Origin: Labia minor
Taxonomy: Eukaryota > Arthropoda > Insecta > Dermaptera > Spongiphoridae
Reading direction: 5' to 3'
Assembly: GCA_963082975.1 (NCBI GenBank)
Contig: OY720344.1
Coordinates: 64,632,546 to 64,696,545, forward strand
DNA length: 64,000 nt
Position 1 is the stretch's first letter, and each line of letters starts with the position of its first letter. A program made the translations under genes and the position numbers. Positions 12,730 to 27,700 of the stretch are shown one piece after another. The notes below the pieces were generated by a model. That model saw only the letters and a program-made list of their open reading frames with translations. It did no database searches and had not been told where the DNA came from.

Positions 12730-15700
12730 TTATTTATTATTTACTGATATTTTTAAATAAATAAATAAAATGATAAAATTATTTTTTGAGAAAATATAAC
12801 AATTATTTCTATACATAATGGACATATTGAATTGAAATACAACGATTAATAAAAGCTTAAGTGGATAATCCTTAATTATCTAAAGACATTAAATACGTCC
12901 TTGAACCCTCTCTACTTCACCCTAACTTTTACCGTTAAAAATATATGTATTGTTACTTTATGTTATATTTATATAATTTATTATAGTATTTATTATAAGT
13001 ATTCCCACAATATTTAGCCAAATCTTATAATTTTTAATAAATTATTTAAAAAAAAATAAATTTTACTTATTCTATTTTTTTACTTTTAAAAAAATTATCA
13101 CACCAATTAACACTATAATAATTTAAATGAAATACTCGTAACTTCCCTTAAATTATTGTATTTTTAATAACTTTATTGTAATAATAATAATAAAAAATTA
13201 AATTAAATAGGTTAATAAGATGATGAAAAATGTATTAGAATATATATAAGTATATGACAATAAACTATTTCTTTCATTATAATTTAAACTACCATAAAGA
13301 GTGATTTTAATATTTTAAGATTTTAATATTTTTTTTTTTATTTTATTTTATTTTCTATTTACAATCAGCTTATACAAAACTATTAGTAAATTTGATAAAA
13401 GTTGTTTTGCATTCATACACACACTCACACACATTCATTCATACACTCACACGTCACTTGAAGGGAAAGTTATCCATCGATAACTTCCCTATTTGAATTT
13501 CATTTTCCAATTGTTCAAGGAAGAGCATACTTCGGTATCTAGAATATGGTTCTTCTTGAGCCTACTGGTCACTTCACTGTTGTCCAGGAGAGTAATGGCT
13601 GTTGTGTTTGGATGATTTTCAAGTTTTTGTGTATGCTTTATGAATCTATGAAGAATTACTTCCCTGACTGAGGGGACTAGAAGGTCACTGTGTAAACTTT
13701 CGTTTGTAAAGTACCATGGGGCGTTTGCTATACATCTGAGTATCTTGGATTGCACTCTTTGAATCCTACTTATACTGGATTCGCTAGCAGTTCCCCATAT
13801 TTGACATGAATATGACCAAATTGGCATAAGAATTGACTTATATAGTAAAACTTTTGATTTTAATTCAAGTTGGGAATTTTTTCCTAATAGCCAATACATT
13901 TTTTTATATTTAATATTTAATTCATTTCTTTTTTTTTTCTATATGAATTTTCCAGCTAAGTCTTGACTCGAGGTGCAATCCAAGATACTTTACCGAGTTA
14001 GTATAGGGGATGATTTTGGAATTTAAATAAACTGTTGGGCATATGACTTTTTTATTAGTGAAGGTGATATGATTGGATTTAGATTCATTCACATGAATCC
14101 TCCATCGATGTAACCACTTTTGGATGTTGTCGAGTTGTTCTTGAAGTTTGATTGAAGCTATGTCTGGATCTGTGCTTGTGACGAGAATGGCGGTATCATC
14201 GGCATAAGTAGCAATAAATGAATCTGGCGTTGTCGGTATATCCGCAGTGTATATAGAGTATAAGAAAGGCCCAAGAACTCTGCCTTGAGGGACTCCTGAA
14301 CTTATGGGATGATACTGAGAAAATTCATTTTCTACCCTAACTTGAAACCAGCGATCTTGTAGATATGATTTAAGTATCCAAAAATAGTGGTCAGGAAGGA
14401 GTTTTTTTTATTTTGTATAGAAGTCCTTGATGCCATACTTTGTCGAATGCTTGTTTGACATCCAGGAATACGCCAGAACATATCTTCTTTTCTTCTAGAG
14501 TTGTTTCAATAATGTTGACTATCCTGTGGATCTGCTCGGATGTAGAGTGTTGACTACGAAATCCATATTGATGAAGAGTTATTATTTCATCAATTTCTAT
14601 ATCACCCTTTAGTCTCATTAAAATTAGTTTTTCAAAGATCTTTGACGTTTGAGGGAGGAGACTAATAGGGCGGTATGAGGAAACTTCAGAATCCTGTTTT
14701 CCGGGTTTAAGGATCATTATTATTTGAGCAAGTTTCCATTGGATCGGAAAATATCGAGATCTTAAGATGGCATTATAAAGTTGAGTTAGAAAAACTATAC
14801 CATTTTTGGGGATTTTTTTTAATATCTCGACGGTGATTAGATCATATCCCGGAGATTTCCTTCTGCTAGACTCATGTTTAATAAGTTGTTCAATTTCTTT
14901 TGTGGAAAATGATCGAATAGGTGGCGATAGTTGTAATGGGGAGTCCAAAAAATCATCTATTTGTAGGAGCTCATGGTTATGTGGAAAGGGATTAAAAGTG
15001 TTTTCCAGGTGTTGGGAAAAAGTTTCTGCTTTCTCTAAGTTTGTTCTGGCCCAAGCATTTGTACTAATTTTTAATGGGGATGCAAATTGCTTAGGTCTTT
15101 TTAGATATTTTGTTGAACTCCAAAGAGAGTGCTCATTATTTCCTTGAGGAGACAAATTTGAGAGATAGTCTTGTAGTGTTTCATTTTTATTTTTAATAAT
15201 CAAATTTTTAAGTTCCTTAGAGGCCCTATTGAAAATTAATTTGTCCGGTGGATATTGACTTCTTTGCCATATTTTTCTAAGTCTTCTTTTTTCTTTTAGT
15301 TTTTCTCTTATCTCGATTGGGTAATTGATTTGAGTTTCTTGATGGTTTATTTTAGGGGTTGACAACCAAGCTGACTCTTGAATATTTTTGTTAAAATATT
15401 CAATTGCTTTTTCAATATCATCTTCAGTTTTAAGTGGAATTTTAGTATTCAAATTATCTTCCACATTTTTTTGGAATAAAATCCAATTTGTTTTTTTATT
15501 GCATAATGTGGGACTTCTTTCTTTTTTTATTATCATAGTGCTAATGGTAGCAATCACTGGTGTGTGGTCAGAGCTAAGATCCAAACATTCTTCTATATTG
15601 GTGTATGAGCTAGATAATCCTTTGGATACAAAAAAATCTAGCATGTCAGGCAGCCTGTTAGGATCCATCGGCCAATAGGTTGGCTTACCAGTAGATAGAA

Positions 15701-18700
15701 TATTATATCCTTTTGAAGATATAGTTTTGAGCAGGTTTCTTCCTTTTGGTGTTATTACCCGTGATCCGAAAGATGTGTGCTTTGAATTGAAATCTCCGCC
15801 AGCTAAAAATTTTGGACCGAGAGTTTCAAAAAAAGTAGAGAATTGTTCCTTTGAGATAGTATGTCGAGGAGGACAATAGAGAGCACTTATTACAAGTCGT
15901 GTACCATTTGAGTCTGTAATTTGAATTGATGTAGCTTGTAAGAAGTTCTTTTCATATTTATCCAGTTCTTGATGATATAATGATTTTTTAATGAGAATTG
16001 CGGTACCTGCATGTGCGGTCCCGTCAGGATGCAGGGTGGAATAGCAATTATATCCTGGTATTGTAAAATAACTTTTATTTGTAAAATGTGTTTCTGATAC
16101 TAATAATATGTCAATATTTTCTGTGTTCAAGAAGATCTCCAATTCATGACGTCTTTGAATTAGACCGTTGGCATTCCATAGGGCTATTCTGTGTGTATTA
16201 GCCATTAGACTTTAGTCATATTATTTATTAGTTTTGTTAACAAATTTAGAATCATGCTATTTTGATTTAATAGCTGATTAAACATAGATTTAAAGTCATT
16301 CATGATAGATGTTAGCTGAATATTGATATCATTTCTTTGATAGTTGTAATTATCATTTCTAACAGCACTAGCATATGATCTTTGAGATTGATGTTGAGAG
16401 TTGTGATTTAAAGGTGGAGGAGGGGGTGGTAGGGTATGTACTGTTTGAGCTGGTGGAATATGATTTTCATTATTATTTATAAGTTTTTTGTATTTTGGAT
16501 CTTGAAAAGATTTACCTCTTCTTTTTTGAATATCAATATAAGTTGAACATCCTTTATAGTTAGCTGGGTGATTTCCTGAACAATTTGTACAAACTGCAGG
16601 AGTTTCTTTTGATTTAGTGCACTCTGAAGATGCATGGGGTTCCTCACATTTTACGCATCTAAAGGGCTTTAAACAATAAGATTTAGTGTGGTTAAAAGAT
16701 TGGCACCTGGTACATTGAGGAATTGCTCTATTTTTCCTAGGAGGTTCAATCACTATTTTTGTGTTTAATAGATAGCTTATATTGTAAATAAGTTTATTGT
16801 TTTCGTTAGGTTCGAGATCAAGGAAAAATAAAGAGAACGGCTCTTTAGTAATTCTATGTTTTATATTAGTTATATGTCTAACATCGAATCCTTTTTCAGT
16901 TAATTCGAGTTTGACCTCATCGATATTAACAGAGTGATGAAGGTGCCTGATTACTACACGAAATGAACGTTCTTCTTTAAGTTGATATGTATGATGAATG
17001 ACATTTTTATCTTTTAAAAATTTAGTTAGCTTTCTAAAAGCATCATTTGTTGATACATTTATTTTAACTGTAGAATTTGCCATGGCTTTACAAATATAAT
17101 CATTTTTGCTTATAATATTTGAAATGCTGTATGCCATTTGCGAAAAATTTAAATGATATTAATTGATAGATAAAAATAGGTGGAGGTTTCGGGATTCTCG
17201 GAACATTGCTGTTTATAGATTTTTCTTTATCAGAAATGTTGACTGGCTCGTTGATTGTTAGCGGAGTAAATCTATTTGATTGTTGAATTCCAGGAGATAT
17301 TGTAGGTAATGAGGTTTGTGTACCTGAGAATGATCTTTTCCTCTTGACTCTTTGCCATGATATCTCGGAGTTTGAAGATTCGTCATTTCCATGTGTGTCA
17401 TTATTTGATGAACACTGCATGTCGTTATTTGATGAGCACTGCGATGGTATCATTTGGGCACTTTTGTATGATTTTGGTGAAATACACTGCTATTTGACCA
17501 AGGGGCTTAGCCCCGAAAGATGTTTTTTTTTTCTATGTAAATATATATACTTATATATTATTTTTAATTTAAAATTTAAATTTAAAATGTATTATAAAAA
17601 GAAAAGAAATATTTATTATTTATTATTAAACTAAATAAGGCTCAGATTACAAAGTATTAGTTTGATCCGTTCAGCTCGATAAAGTTAATACTGATTTTAA
17701 TATTTTACATTTTTTTTGGATATAAATAATAATATTCATGTAGAAATATTTGCGAGTAATAAATATTATGGATTTCATTTTTTTAAATTAAATCATAGCG
17801 GAAATAATACCATATTATAAGTATATATATATATATATATAACACCAGTACGTATAACACCAGTCATTTTGATTGCTAGTTCAAAAATTTAAAATTAATC
17901 CTAAATAAAATCTAAATGAACAAAAATAAGTTAACCTGTGGCTAGGTCCGAACCGACCGACGGTTTGAAATAAATTAATTCCCAGCTACAGAAACAATTT
18001 CAAATAATTTTAATATATGTATAAAATATATATATATATATATATATAACATAAATATTTTTAATTTTATTTTATTTATAATATATATGTAAGACCAGGC
18101 TGTGACGTCATGAATGGCTGGATGACTTCATATAATTTTAAATAAAGAAAAAAATAATAAAGATGATTTTTCTCTAGGATAAAACCAATACAAAGTGCAT
18201 GATTCGTGGAGATATGTCAAAAATCTCCTCATGTGAAATTTGGTGTGAAAATAACCCTTCCCTTCCTATCGTCGATCGGTAATACTACGACTTCCGGTTT
18301 CCGGATATACACCAAAAGTTGATCAATTCATCCTACTGATGCATTAAGTAAATATACTAAATTTCATCAAAATCCGTTGATCTATTCAGGCTGTACACAT
18401 CTATACGGACGGACGGACGGACAGACATCATGCTAAAAATATTTTTTTCTGTTAAGAAAATGCTTGATTCGTGGAGATATGTAAAAATCTCCACATGTGA
18501 AATTGGGTGTGAAAACAATACCTCCCTTACTGTCGTCGGTCGGTGAAAATAATATAATACAGGTATAGCAACTCAACGCCAGATAATCATAATAGTACAT
18601 TAAAATTATATTGGTATCCTAAAATTTTTGCTGGTTACTTTATCACTGTTAAGTTAAATATTTATTATAATAATCGAAGTTATTACCGACCGACGATAGT

Positions 18701-21700
18701 AAGGGAGGTATTGTTTTCACACCAAATTCATTATTCAATAAATATTATATATAGATTGTATATCTCTCTCTATAAATAATAATTATTATTTAATTATAAG
18801 TTAAAAATACCAGAAGAGAGTATAATCATAATAAATCAATCAAGGTACATTAAATATGAAAATTTTAAATTTGGAAACTAGCACAGCGGGTTGCCTAAAT
18901 GCCAGGGGCTATTCCTAGCCAGCCGCTCAAGTGGTAGTCAGTCTATCGGCGTTGGTGTGTGAGTGCGCACGCATAGCCAGGGCGCTCGGCGAGCGGCGCT
19001 GTTCCTGTCAAAATTCAACCTCGGGGTGAGGTTTATTATCATTTATTATAACACTCGATAACCAATTACAACCCTCTCAACTCCTCCTCACAATTATCAT
19101 TGTAAAATTGTCACAAAATAATTTTTCATTCTTTTCATTTAATTATATACGTATAATATAACTTCCATATGTATTTATTCTATTTAATATTAATTTAAAA
19201 TATTTTTTAATTTAAATAAATAACAAAAAAATAAAATTATATAGTTCTATATAAACTTATAAAAATCTTTTTTCAATATATTACATAAGAAAAATTTTTT
19301 TTTATTTATATTTTATACTGGGATAATCTAAATAATAATATAATGTATTTTTATATTTATTCGAGATTATTCTGATGCATGGCACTTTTTAAGGGTTTTT
19401 ATATAATTTGAATAAACCATAAATTAATATTCATTATAAAACATTTAATAAGAATTCATCTGATGTATATTTCAATTCGAAGTCACTGTTCATGTTTTAT
19501 CAATTGGCTGAATTATTAAAATATTTAATTTATTATAAGTTTTTAATTAATTAAATATCATTTAATATATTTAAATCATACTAAAAATAATTATATTAAT
19601 TTATTTCATAAATTAGGTCAAACTTATTTAATATTTTAATAGAAATTAAGATTTAATGTTTTTTATTTTATCTATTTAAATGAATATATCAATTTAAAAA
19701 ATGAAAATTGTTTTTAAGAGATTATTATATAAAAAAATATATAGTATGCTATAAATATATATTTCAAAATCTAATAATTAAGTTACCCTGAAATAAATAT
19801 TTTGATTTTAATATTTCTATATACTATTTATTCATTTATCTTAATTAATAAAAAATACATAAATTGAATTTCCTCATGAGACTTAAACAGTTTGATTCGC
19901 CTTTCAAAGTCATGTGGATATTATTCAAGTTCAAAAACATATATCAGTATATAGTATATACCGTATATATATATATATATTGTTCAAGACGTATCTTCTG
20001 GAACGACTATATAATATTTTCATAGATATAGTTGAACCAACAAGATATGTAAAAATAAATATTAAGAAATGAAGAGTTTACAGTTTACGAACATTGGTTA
20101 CGCGATATAATTTTAGAACGTGTATCAATCTGCCAATAATTAGAAAATAGTTGAATTTTGAAACAAAAAAGATACTCAGAAAATATTGAAAACATTTATT
20201 GCTATAATATATTTTCGTGGAAAATATGAAGGTAAAAACTTATAAGCTTATAAAGTAAGAGGTTCTAGTTTTTTTATCGACTATGAGTAGAAATAATTTT
20301 ATGGAGATATTTTTTTTTATTAAAAAGAATAAAAACCAAAATTATTCAAATAAGTTAATGATATAATATATAACATACTAATAAATCTATATTAATCAGT
20401 TTCTATGAATCTTTTTACCTGTTTAAGCAAACGAACAAATGTCAGTTCTTGGTCGAAATAGAGAAGTAAATGTCACTTTTTTATTGTATCTTGTAATCTA
20501 ATTCATAACTGTAACTGTATCTTTTTCATATTCCACATTAATTTAATTAATTCATATTATATCTAATATTTATCAGTATTATGCAATTATGAGTTACATT
20601 AAGCTCATTTTAAGTATTTCTAATTTTTTTTTTGCTAACTAAATAATTGATTTAATGAATTATCAATTAATTATATTTTATATTACCTAACTCTTCTTTT
20701 ATTATTATATGAGTTTATTAATAAAAGAAATTAAGTGAAATTTAATCATGATATTGTTTGTACGCCTTTTAAGCAAACAAATCAAATAAATTATAATATA
20801 TTTTGATTCTTATTAAGAGGCTTTTATGCTAATTAAGCGCCACATTGCTGGTTAGCAAATAATTACATCAATTAAATGGGTATGAATTAATAAACAGGAA
20901 GCGCCTTATTCATGAAAAGTATGCATCTCGTTTTTCAATGAATATAATAAAAAAGGAGATTATCATATAATAATTTATGCTAATAATATTTAATTGAAAT
21001 GCATTAATATTTTTCAAAGAAAATGATTGGGCGTCTTAATTGCATTCATTTTCTTTTAATTTTCATCCCCAATCTCCATACTATATACCAGAGAATAAAA
21101 AAACTTTAAAAAAAAATTATTTATTTCATTTAGCAATATCTGCTACATTTCTTATCTGTAAAAAGCAAAAGTTTTTAAGTTTAACTCATATGTTAATGTT
21201 TTTTGTCATTTTAAAATAATACTCACTAAGCTTTTTGGTGAATAAATTTGTTTAATTAATTTAAATTCGGTTATTACAAGCTTACTTTACTCACTCTCAT
21301 TTCTAATTATTGAGTTTCATATTTGAAATTTATGGCTTTTTGGTTCCAAGCTATAAATTTTGTCAACAGTGTTATATTTTATATAGAGAATGCAAAATAT
21401 CTCTATGAATAAATTATTTTTTTTTTTACTTTCCTATTATTATATTAGTATTTAAATTTAAAGTTAGCTACTTTCAATGTATGAAAGAAAAGAAAAAAAA
21501 TTGTATAACAGGAAATTAAAACTCTTTCATGGCTTAGATAAAATAAAGAATAATAATAATGAAATAGAAAAAATAATTATAGTACAAATAATTGATTGAT
21601 TTTTGTTCTTAATTATTGTTATTAACAATTAAACATAAAAAATCAATGTAATAACAATATATTTTACATAATTTGAGAATTATTGTTACTATTAAAAAAA

Positions 21701-24700
21701 ATATAAAAAAAACATTTTTAAAAACACGCTTTTATTTAAATGCTCTATAAAGGAGAAAATAATTTATCCACACACACCACGATTTATTTACAATTCATCA
21801 TATCTAAATAATGAAAGCGCAGGCACCAAACATGCAGGGAAAGGAAAAGAAATGATTGAATTGGTGAAAGTACCGGAGTTATTTTTTTAACACTGCAAAT
21901 CTCACGCGCCAACAAGTGTAGTGGTGCCATCAACAAAAAGCCAAACATACGCTGGTTTAATAAATATTATTTATTAATTTTCATTTTTAATTTATAATTA
22001 ATTAAATTTAATTTAAATATAATATATATTATTTAATCCAATTCAAATTGCGAGAGAGTCGAGTGGAGACACTCCACCTTATTTCTTTTAGAACCACTGA
22101 AAATTTTTGTGAGCCGAAATATTTTTTTATATCAATATTTCAAAATTCAATTCAATTATAAATCTACATAAAAAAGTAAATAATAACAAATTCATTATAT
22201 TTTATTGAGCGATATAATACCAGAAATATAAATATATTTAATTTATATATTTAAATAATTTTTTTAAAAAATGTAAATTAAAAAAAAATTAAAATAATAT
22301 ATTTAACTAATTAAATACAATTGAGGAATTCATCAATATTATAATACAGAAAATTTAATGTGCATTCAGTAATTGTTACTGTGCAGCCAATGATATTTAC
22401 TGAGCATTTAGTGATTTTTACTGTGAAATCAGTGATATTTATACTGAGCATCAAACACTGAACGATTTTATTTATTTTACTGATCATGAATTACTGAGCA
22501 ATTAAAAATATTTTCCGTGCAAAAAACAATACAATACTGGTCATTTGGAATTTTTTACTGATCAAAAATGTATTAAAATACTGAGCAATTAATTTATTGT
22601 GTTATTATTACGAGTATATATCACAATTTGAACACTAGTTAGTTTTATTCAAAATGATTAGAAATTCTTATTATTCTAAATTTTAAGATACATAGGGATA
22701 GAATAATGGATTTAGTGACGCAGTACATTAAATTTAAAAAAATACAAATATAAATATATGGATTTATAAATACGCAATTTATACAGATAAGCCAGAAACA
22801 TTTGAACTTTTGGTGGTCAGCATGCGGTAACATCCAGTTTAGGCCAAGTACTCGCTCGTTCGAAATAATATTCAAATATTAATACCAAAAAATTATCTTG
22901 AAAAAAGTCAATTTCATGAATATTAAAAAAACATTTCTGTCTTTTTATGAGAAAGATAGAAATGACAAACATATATCTTATCTTATTATGCTAGCTAAAA
23001 TTGTATATATGTATTTATCTATATATATTGGTTCTCAAAAACCGCTCTAACGATTTTTTTCAAATTCACACTAGATATAGTATTTATAAAGAAAAATTAA
23101 GTTTTATTGATGATATCTCTTGAAACATACAGCTTCATTATTAATTTCTTAATTGAAAATTATATATGGAAAACGTCAAAATTTTTAATACTGCCTGCTA
23201 AGACAGTAAAAAAATGACAATTTTTTATCTAAATACATATAGTCCAGCGGTTGGACTGATGTTTTAACGAGTGGATTTCGTCGGTTCGAAACTCGCCGGG
23301 TGAATCGTTATTTAAAAATGAAAATAATGATTTTGTTATTTTTTTTTCTTTTTATCTATTGTTTACTTTTTAATAAATTACTATTCTATATTTATTTATT
23401 CATTGTTCTTTTATTAATTAAGTTTTAGATAGTTTTATAATTTTTAATATTTTTTCAATAAAATATTATTTAATATATTTATTAATATTATTTTATTTAT
23501 TATTATTGAGTACCCGAAGTTCCATTCATTTTAATCAGATTGATGCAATGATGCAACAGTTAATAATTGTAATATTGTAATAAATTTCTATCTTGAAAAT
23601 TGTTACATATTATTCAGGATATTTTAAAAACTATTTCTTTCTTTAATTAATATTCATTTTTTCTATAAGTCAGATATATTTCCAAATATTAAATAATTTT
23701 TGAAGTGAAAACTTCTTTAGCGGCGTTGAGCACTTTTGCGGGATGGGGAAAAAGTATAGAACTCGCGTGATCGTGACCAACACCATGAAGCTAGCACATT
23801 ACGTCTGCTTTCAAATTTCTTATAACAGAGCGCGAAATTTGAATTGTCATTAGAACTGTTTTATAAATTATCTCTAACATATAAATATATATTTATTATG
23901 TAAAGTTCATTTCATATATACATATATAATCAAAATTATACGAAATGAACTTCACATAATAAATATATATTTTATGTTAGAGATAAGAATTATAAAACAG
24001 TTCGTATTGCAATATTTTAAACAAAGTTGTGTATTTATATATATATAAATATAAGTTACAAATTTGTTTAAAATATATGTTTAAAATAATATATAAGTTA
24101 TATATATATACATGCATATGAAATTCATCTTTCTCGTGAAATAGCGCGAATTTCGTCTGTTTTAAAATTTCTTACGCAGAAGTTTTCACTTCTGTCGGCC
24201 AGTCACACGACTGCCAATTTTTCTTTTTTAATTCCGAAAAGCTGCAAAGCACGTTTTTTTGTCTTTAGTTTGTTTTATAACCACTTGGGGCGCTAAACAG
24301 TTTTTCAAAAAAACACTATAGAAAAAAAATATATGTACCTATATATTATATATTTATGTATTATTGAGGAGCACAAGTTCATTAATTTTAATCAGATTGA
24401 TGCAAATGTGTAACATTTAATAATTGTAATAAATAATTAAAGAATTGTGTATCAATATTTTTTAAAGGGTAGAGCGAGAGCTCGGTGTCCCAGGTATTAA
24501 TATTACCAGCCAAATCCAATAATAATGAATCATTTTTTTTAACTTAAGTACCGAGCCGAGGCTCGGGGTCCCGGTACTAGTAACTATATACGAGTATAGA
24601 GTATATAGAAATATCTAAATCTGTAAATAAAAATAAAAATATACTCATAAATATAGTATATAAATGGAATAAAAACATAGCAAGCTGCATTTGAACTTTA

Positions 24701-27700
24701 ATAACCTCTGTACCAATCCTCCTTTTTACTCCTCATATTGTGTTTTTCACAAACAAGTGAGATTAATAGTAAAGGATCATCGTTTTACTAAGAAACATGT
24801 ATAATATAATATCTATGATTTAATTTGAAATATATCCAGATAACGATAAGTTAAAATATTTTTTAAAAGAAACCTTTATCATATAATGAAATATATATAT
24901 TAAATATATATAGGTATATATATATATATATCTTATATATAAAATTCTCGTGTCACAAAACTTTGAAATCATACTCCTCCGAAACGGCTGGACCGATTCT
25001 TATGAAATTTTTTATGTATATTCAGTAGGTCTCAGGGCATGTCAGACTTCCTTTAGAAAACCGCTAATTGGTAAGGTGTGTCCAGGAAATGCTAATTAAT
25101 TAAAAATAGTTTAGTTACCATACTAGCTCATAGAGGCGCTGGTGGCAAAAATTTGACATATATATATAAGTCCTAATTCGAGACTTGCAAACGAAAATGG
25201 TGCGTAGTCAAGTCAGCAAGGGCGTCATCTTATGACGTTGCACCCACAGTTCGAAACTCGCAAAGGTACATTTTTTTAAGTATTATATATTTTACAAATT
25301 TATAAATTTTTATTATTTTAATATTTTATTAAATTATTTTATTTTATTAAATTAAATTTTATTATTAAATTTTATTTTATTAAATTAATAGTTATGTCAA
25401 TTAATTTTTTGTGCATAAATAAACATATATAAAAACTATATGATTATATGAAATATTGTAAATATTAGAAAAATAAAAATAAAATTATAAATATTAAAAA
25501 CATCTTTTTTATTGTATTCTTTGCGCTACTAAATGACAACATGTTTATATCAAATTTTTAAAAATTAATTTCTTAGGTTATTAATTAGATATTATTAAAA
25601 TTTATAGTCTATGAACAGAAATGAAAAATTCTAAAGTCACTTTTGGATTCTAGAGGACATGAAACGCGAATATAAGCAAAAAAATTTAAATTCTGAGCAA
25701 TGTGTAGATAAAAAATCTTTTATATATATATTGATATTTACAATATCTCAATTGATCTTATTGGTCTTTTAAACTTTGAAAACATTCACATTACGGCTAT
25801 AATTTAATACTATTAATTTTTAAGATTATATGAGTAAATCATTTTAATTAAGAAAATTTGATCTCATAATTGGATTTTCACGTAAGATTTTAATATATAT
25901 TTTTTAATATTATTTTTATAGTAGTTTAGTGTTATGCTAATTTCTTTATATTTTATTTTTATTTTGTTTACTTTGTTTTTTTTTAAATAAATTAATAACA
26001 TTTAAAGTAGCATAAAAAAATTAATCGAAGCAGGAAAAGTGATGGGGTTTGAAATTAATAGTGATATGATAAAACAATTAGTATCAGAGAGAATAATATT
26101 TGCAAAGAATTTAAATTGAGGTTGCAATCGGGAAATTATTATCAAAGGGGATCAAAATTATTAAATTATTAATTGTATTATATGGGTGGGAGGCATGGTC
26201 TATAACCCTGGGAGAAGAGAGTAGATTCAGAGTATTTGAGAATAGGTTTCTTCCCAGCATTTATGGGCCAAAGAAAGATGAGGACACCGGGGAATGGCGG
26301 AGACTGCATAACAAGGAATTGCATGACCTCTATGCATCTCTAGATATAGTTAGGGTTATAAAAGCGAGAAGGCTGGGATCGGCAGGGCACATGGCTAGAA
26401 TGGGAGAGGAAAAATATGTTGGTGGGGAGTTCGATTGGAAAACGTCCGTTTGGAAGACCAATTGTGAACAGGGTGGACAATGTAGGAAGGAACGTGAGAG
26501 AGATGGGACAGGGTAGGAGTTAGATGGTTATAGCTCAGAATATAGGGACACTCGGGGGGTACAGGGGGCGGAGCCCCCGTCTAGGTGTGGAGAGCGCCGA
26601 AGGCGCTCGGAGCAGATAGTATATAATATATACGATATGCCTATAATTATGAAAGTGGTCTAAATCATATATGTCTTGTTTCGAGATATTTAATCAATTA
26701 CATTTGAATAAATTAAAAAATATTTTTACATTATGCGACATTTTAAGTTATAATTTCTTAAGTCTGATTAAAGGAAATTTATTATGAATATGAAATTTTG
26801 TGTGAATTTCACACGAAAATGTTTTTAAACCTTGAATTAACTTAGACCATTTTCAAAATTAACTAACCCTATAAATGACTTAAAGCAATAAAGAACTGAG
26901 TTTTATTTGAAACAATAACATTAATGAAATAATTAATGTACATTTATATTACTTATTTTTAAAAAGTAATCCATTTTTATCATTTCGAATTTTTAAGATT
27001 CTTAAAATGTTCCTGAAAAACTAGAAAGATGTATGGTAGAGTAAAAACATAATATTTTTATGTTTTTCTTCCATTACTGGTCTAGTGGTGGTGTATAATG
27101 GAAGTAATTTAATATTTCCGTACATTTTAGGTGAAAGATCCAAAACATGAAATTTGGAATTATTTCGTTGAAATAAAATCCGGTTGCGACATTCGTTTTT
27201 TCGGTTTATGCTCAGGGTTGTATAAGTAATTTGCTGTTTTAATTTTCATTTCTATCAACCCAAAATCACGGCCAATTTGTGGTCTACCGTTTCATTTGAT
27301 GACTGCAATTTTCATACATGTCAAAAACAAAGAGTTTATGATACAGAAGTGCTTTTTGCTAATCAAATAAGAATTCATAATATTCCCTGTGATTTTCTTT
27401 TGCTTTTTTCTGGTTCTCTGCAAGTCAGTTCCTAGATCGTTCGGCATTTTGTAAATGTACATCATGACTTTATCTAAGATATTATTTTTAAGATGCCATT
27501 CTTATGTTGTGTTTATATAAATTAAATTTTTGACTTAGACCACTTTCATAATTAACACTAAATGAATTCCGCGTATAACATTAAAATTACAACCACTATC
27601 TGCAGGTTCGTTTTTGACGATAAAAATTACATTGAATAAATTTAGTTTGTGGTGCGAAATAACTGATAAAGTCATTTTTTTAAAAATCTGGACTTAGACC

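Larger units (their letters stand above)
13318..17691 (-). mobile_element. Nearly complete Jockey-type LINE, minus strand
   Basis: A 4.37-kb non-LTR retrotransposon read on the minus strand: a short 5' UTR (17691-17454), ORF1 (17453-16205), ORF2 overlapping it by TAATG (16209-16205 area) to 13489, a short 3' UTR and an A-rich tail seen as T-runs at 13318-13360. The exact flanking 16-bp duplication shows a full-length insertion without 5' truncation. Only three frame breaks were found, two of them in homopolymer runs, so it is young or partly misassembled. It lies in antisense orientation in intron 1 of the lipase gene. Confidence 0.93.
24931..26619 (+). mobile_element. Nonautonomous Helitron A carrying an RT fragment
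   Basis: The 5' end TCTTATATATAAAATTCTCG follows an A and continues GTGTCAC, TACTCCTCCGAAACGGCTGG, a typical Helitron head also present at 57330. The 3' end has GGGGGCGGAGCCCCCG, the hairpin GCGCCGAAGGCGC and AGATAG before T, a variant of CTAG/T. No target duplication is seen, as expected of Helitrons. The 1.69-kb interior holds a tRNA-like SINE head and a LINE reverse-transcriptase fragment. No Rep or helicase frame, so it would need help to move. Confidence 0.85.

Noticed and set aside
23233-23310. A functional tRNA gene
   Set aside because: A and B boxes are good, but the acceptor and T stems do not pair, so I call it a SINE head or tRNA relic.
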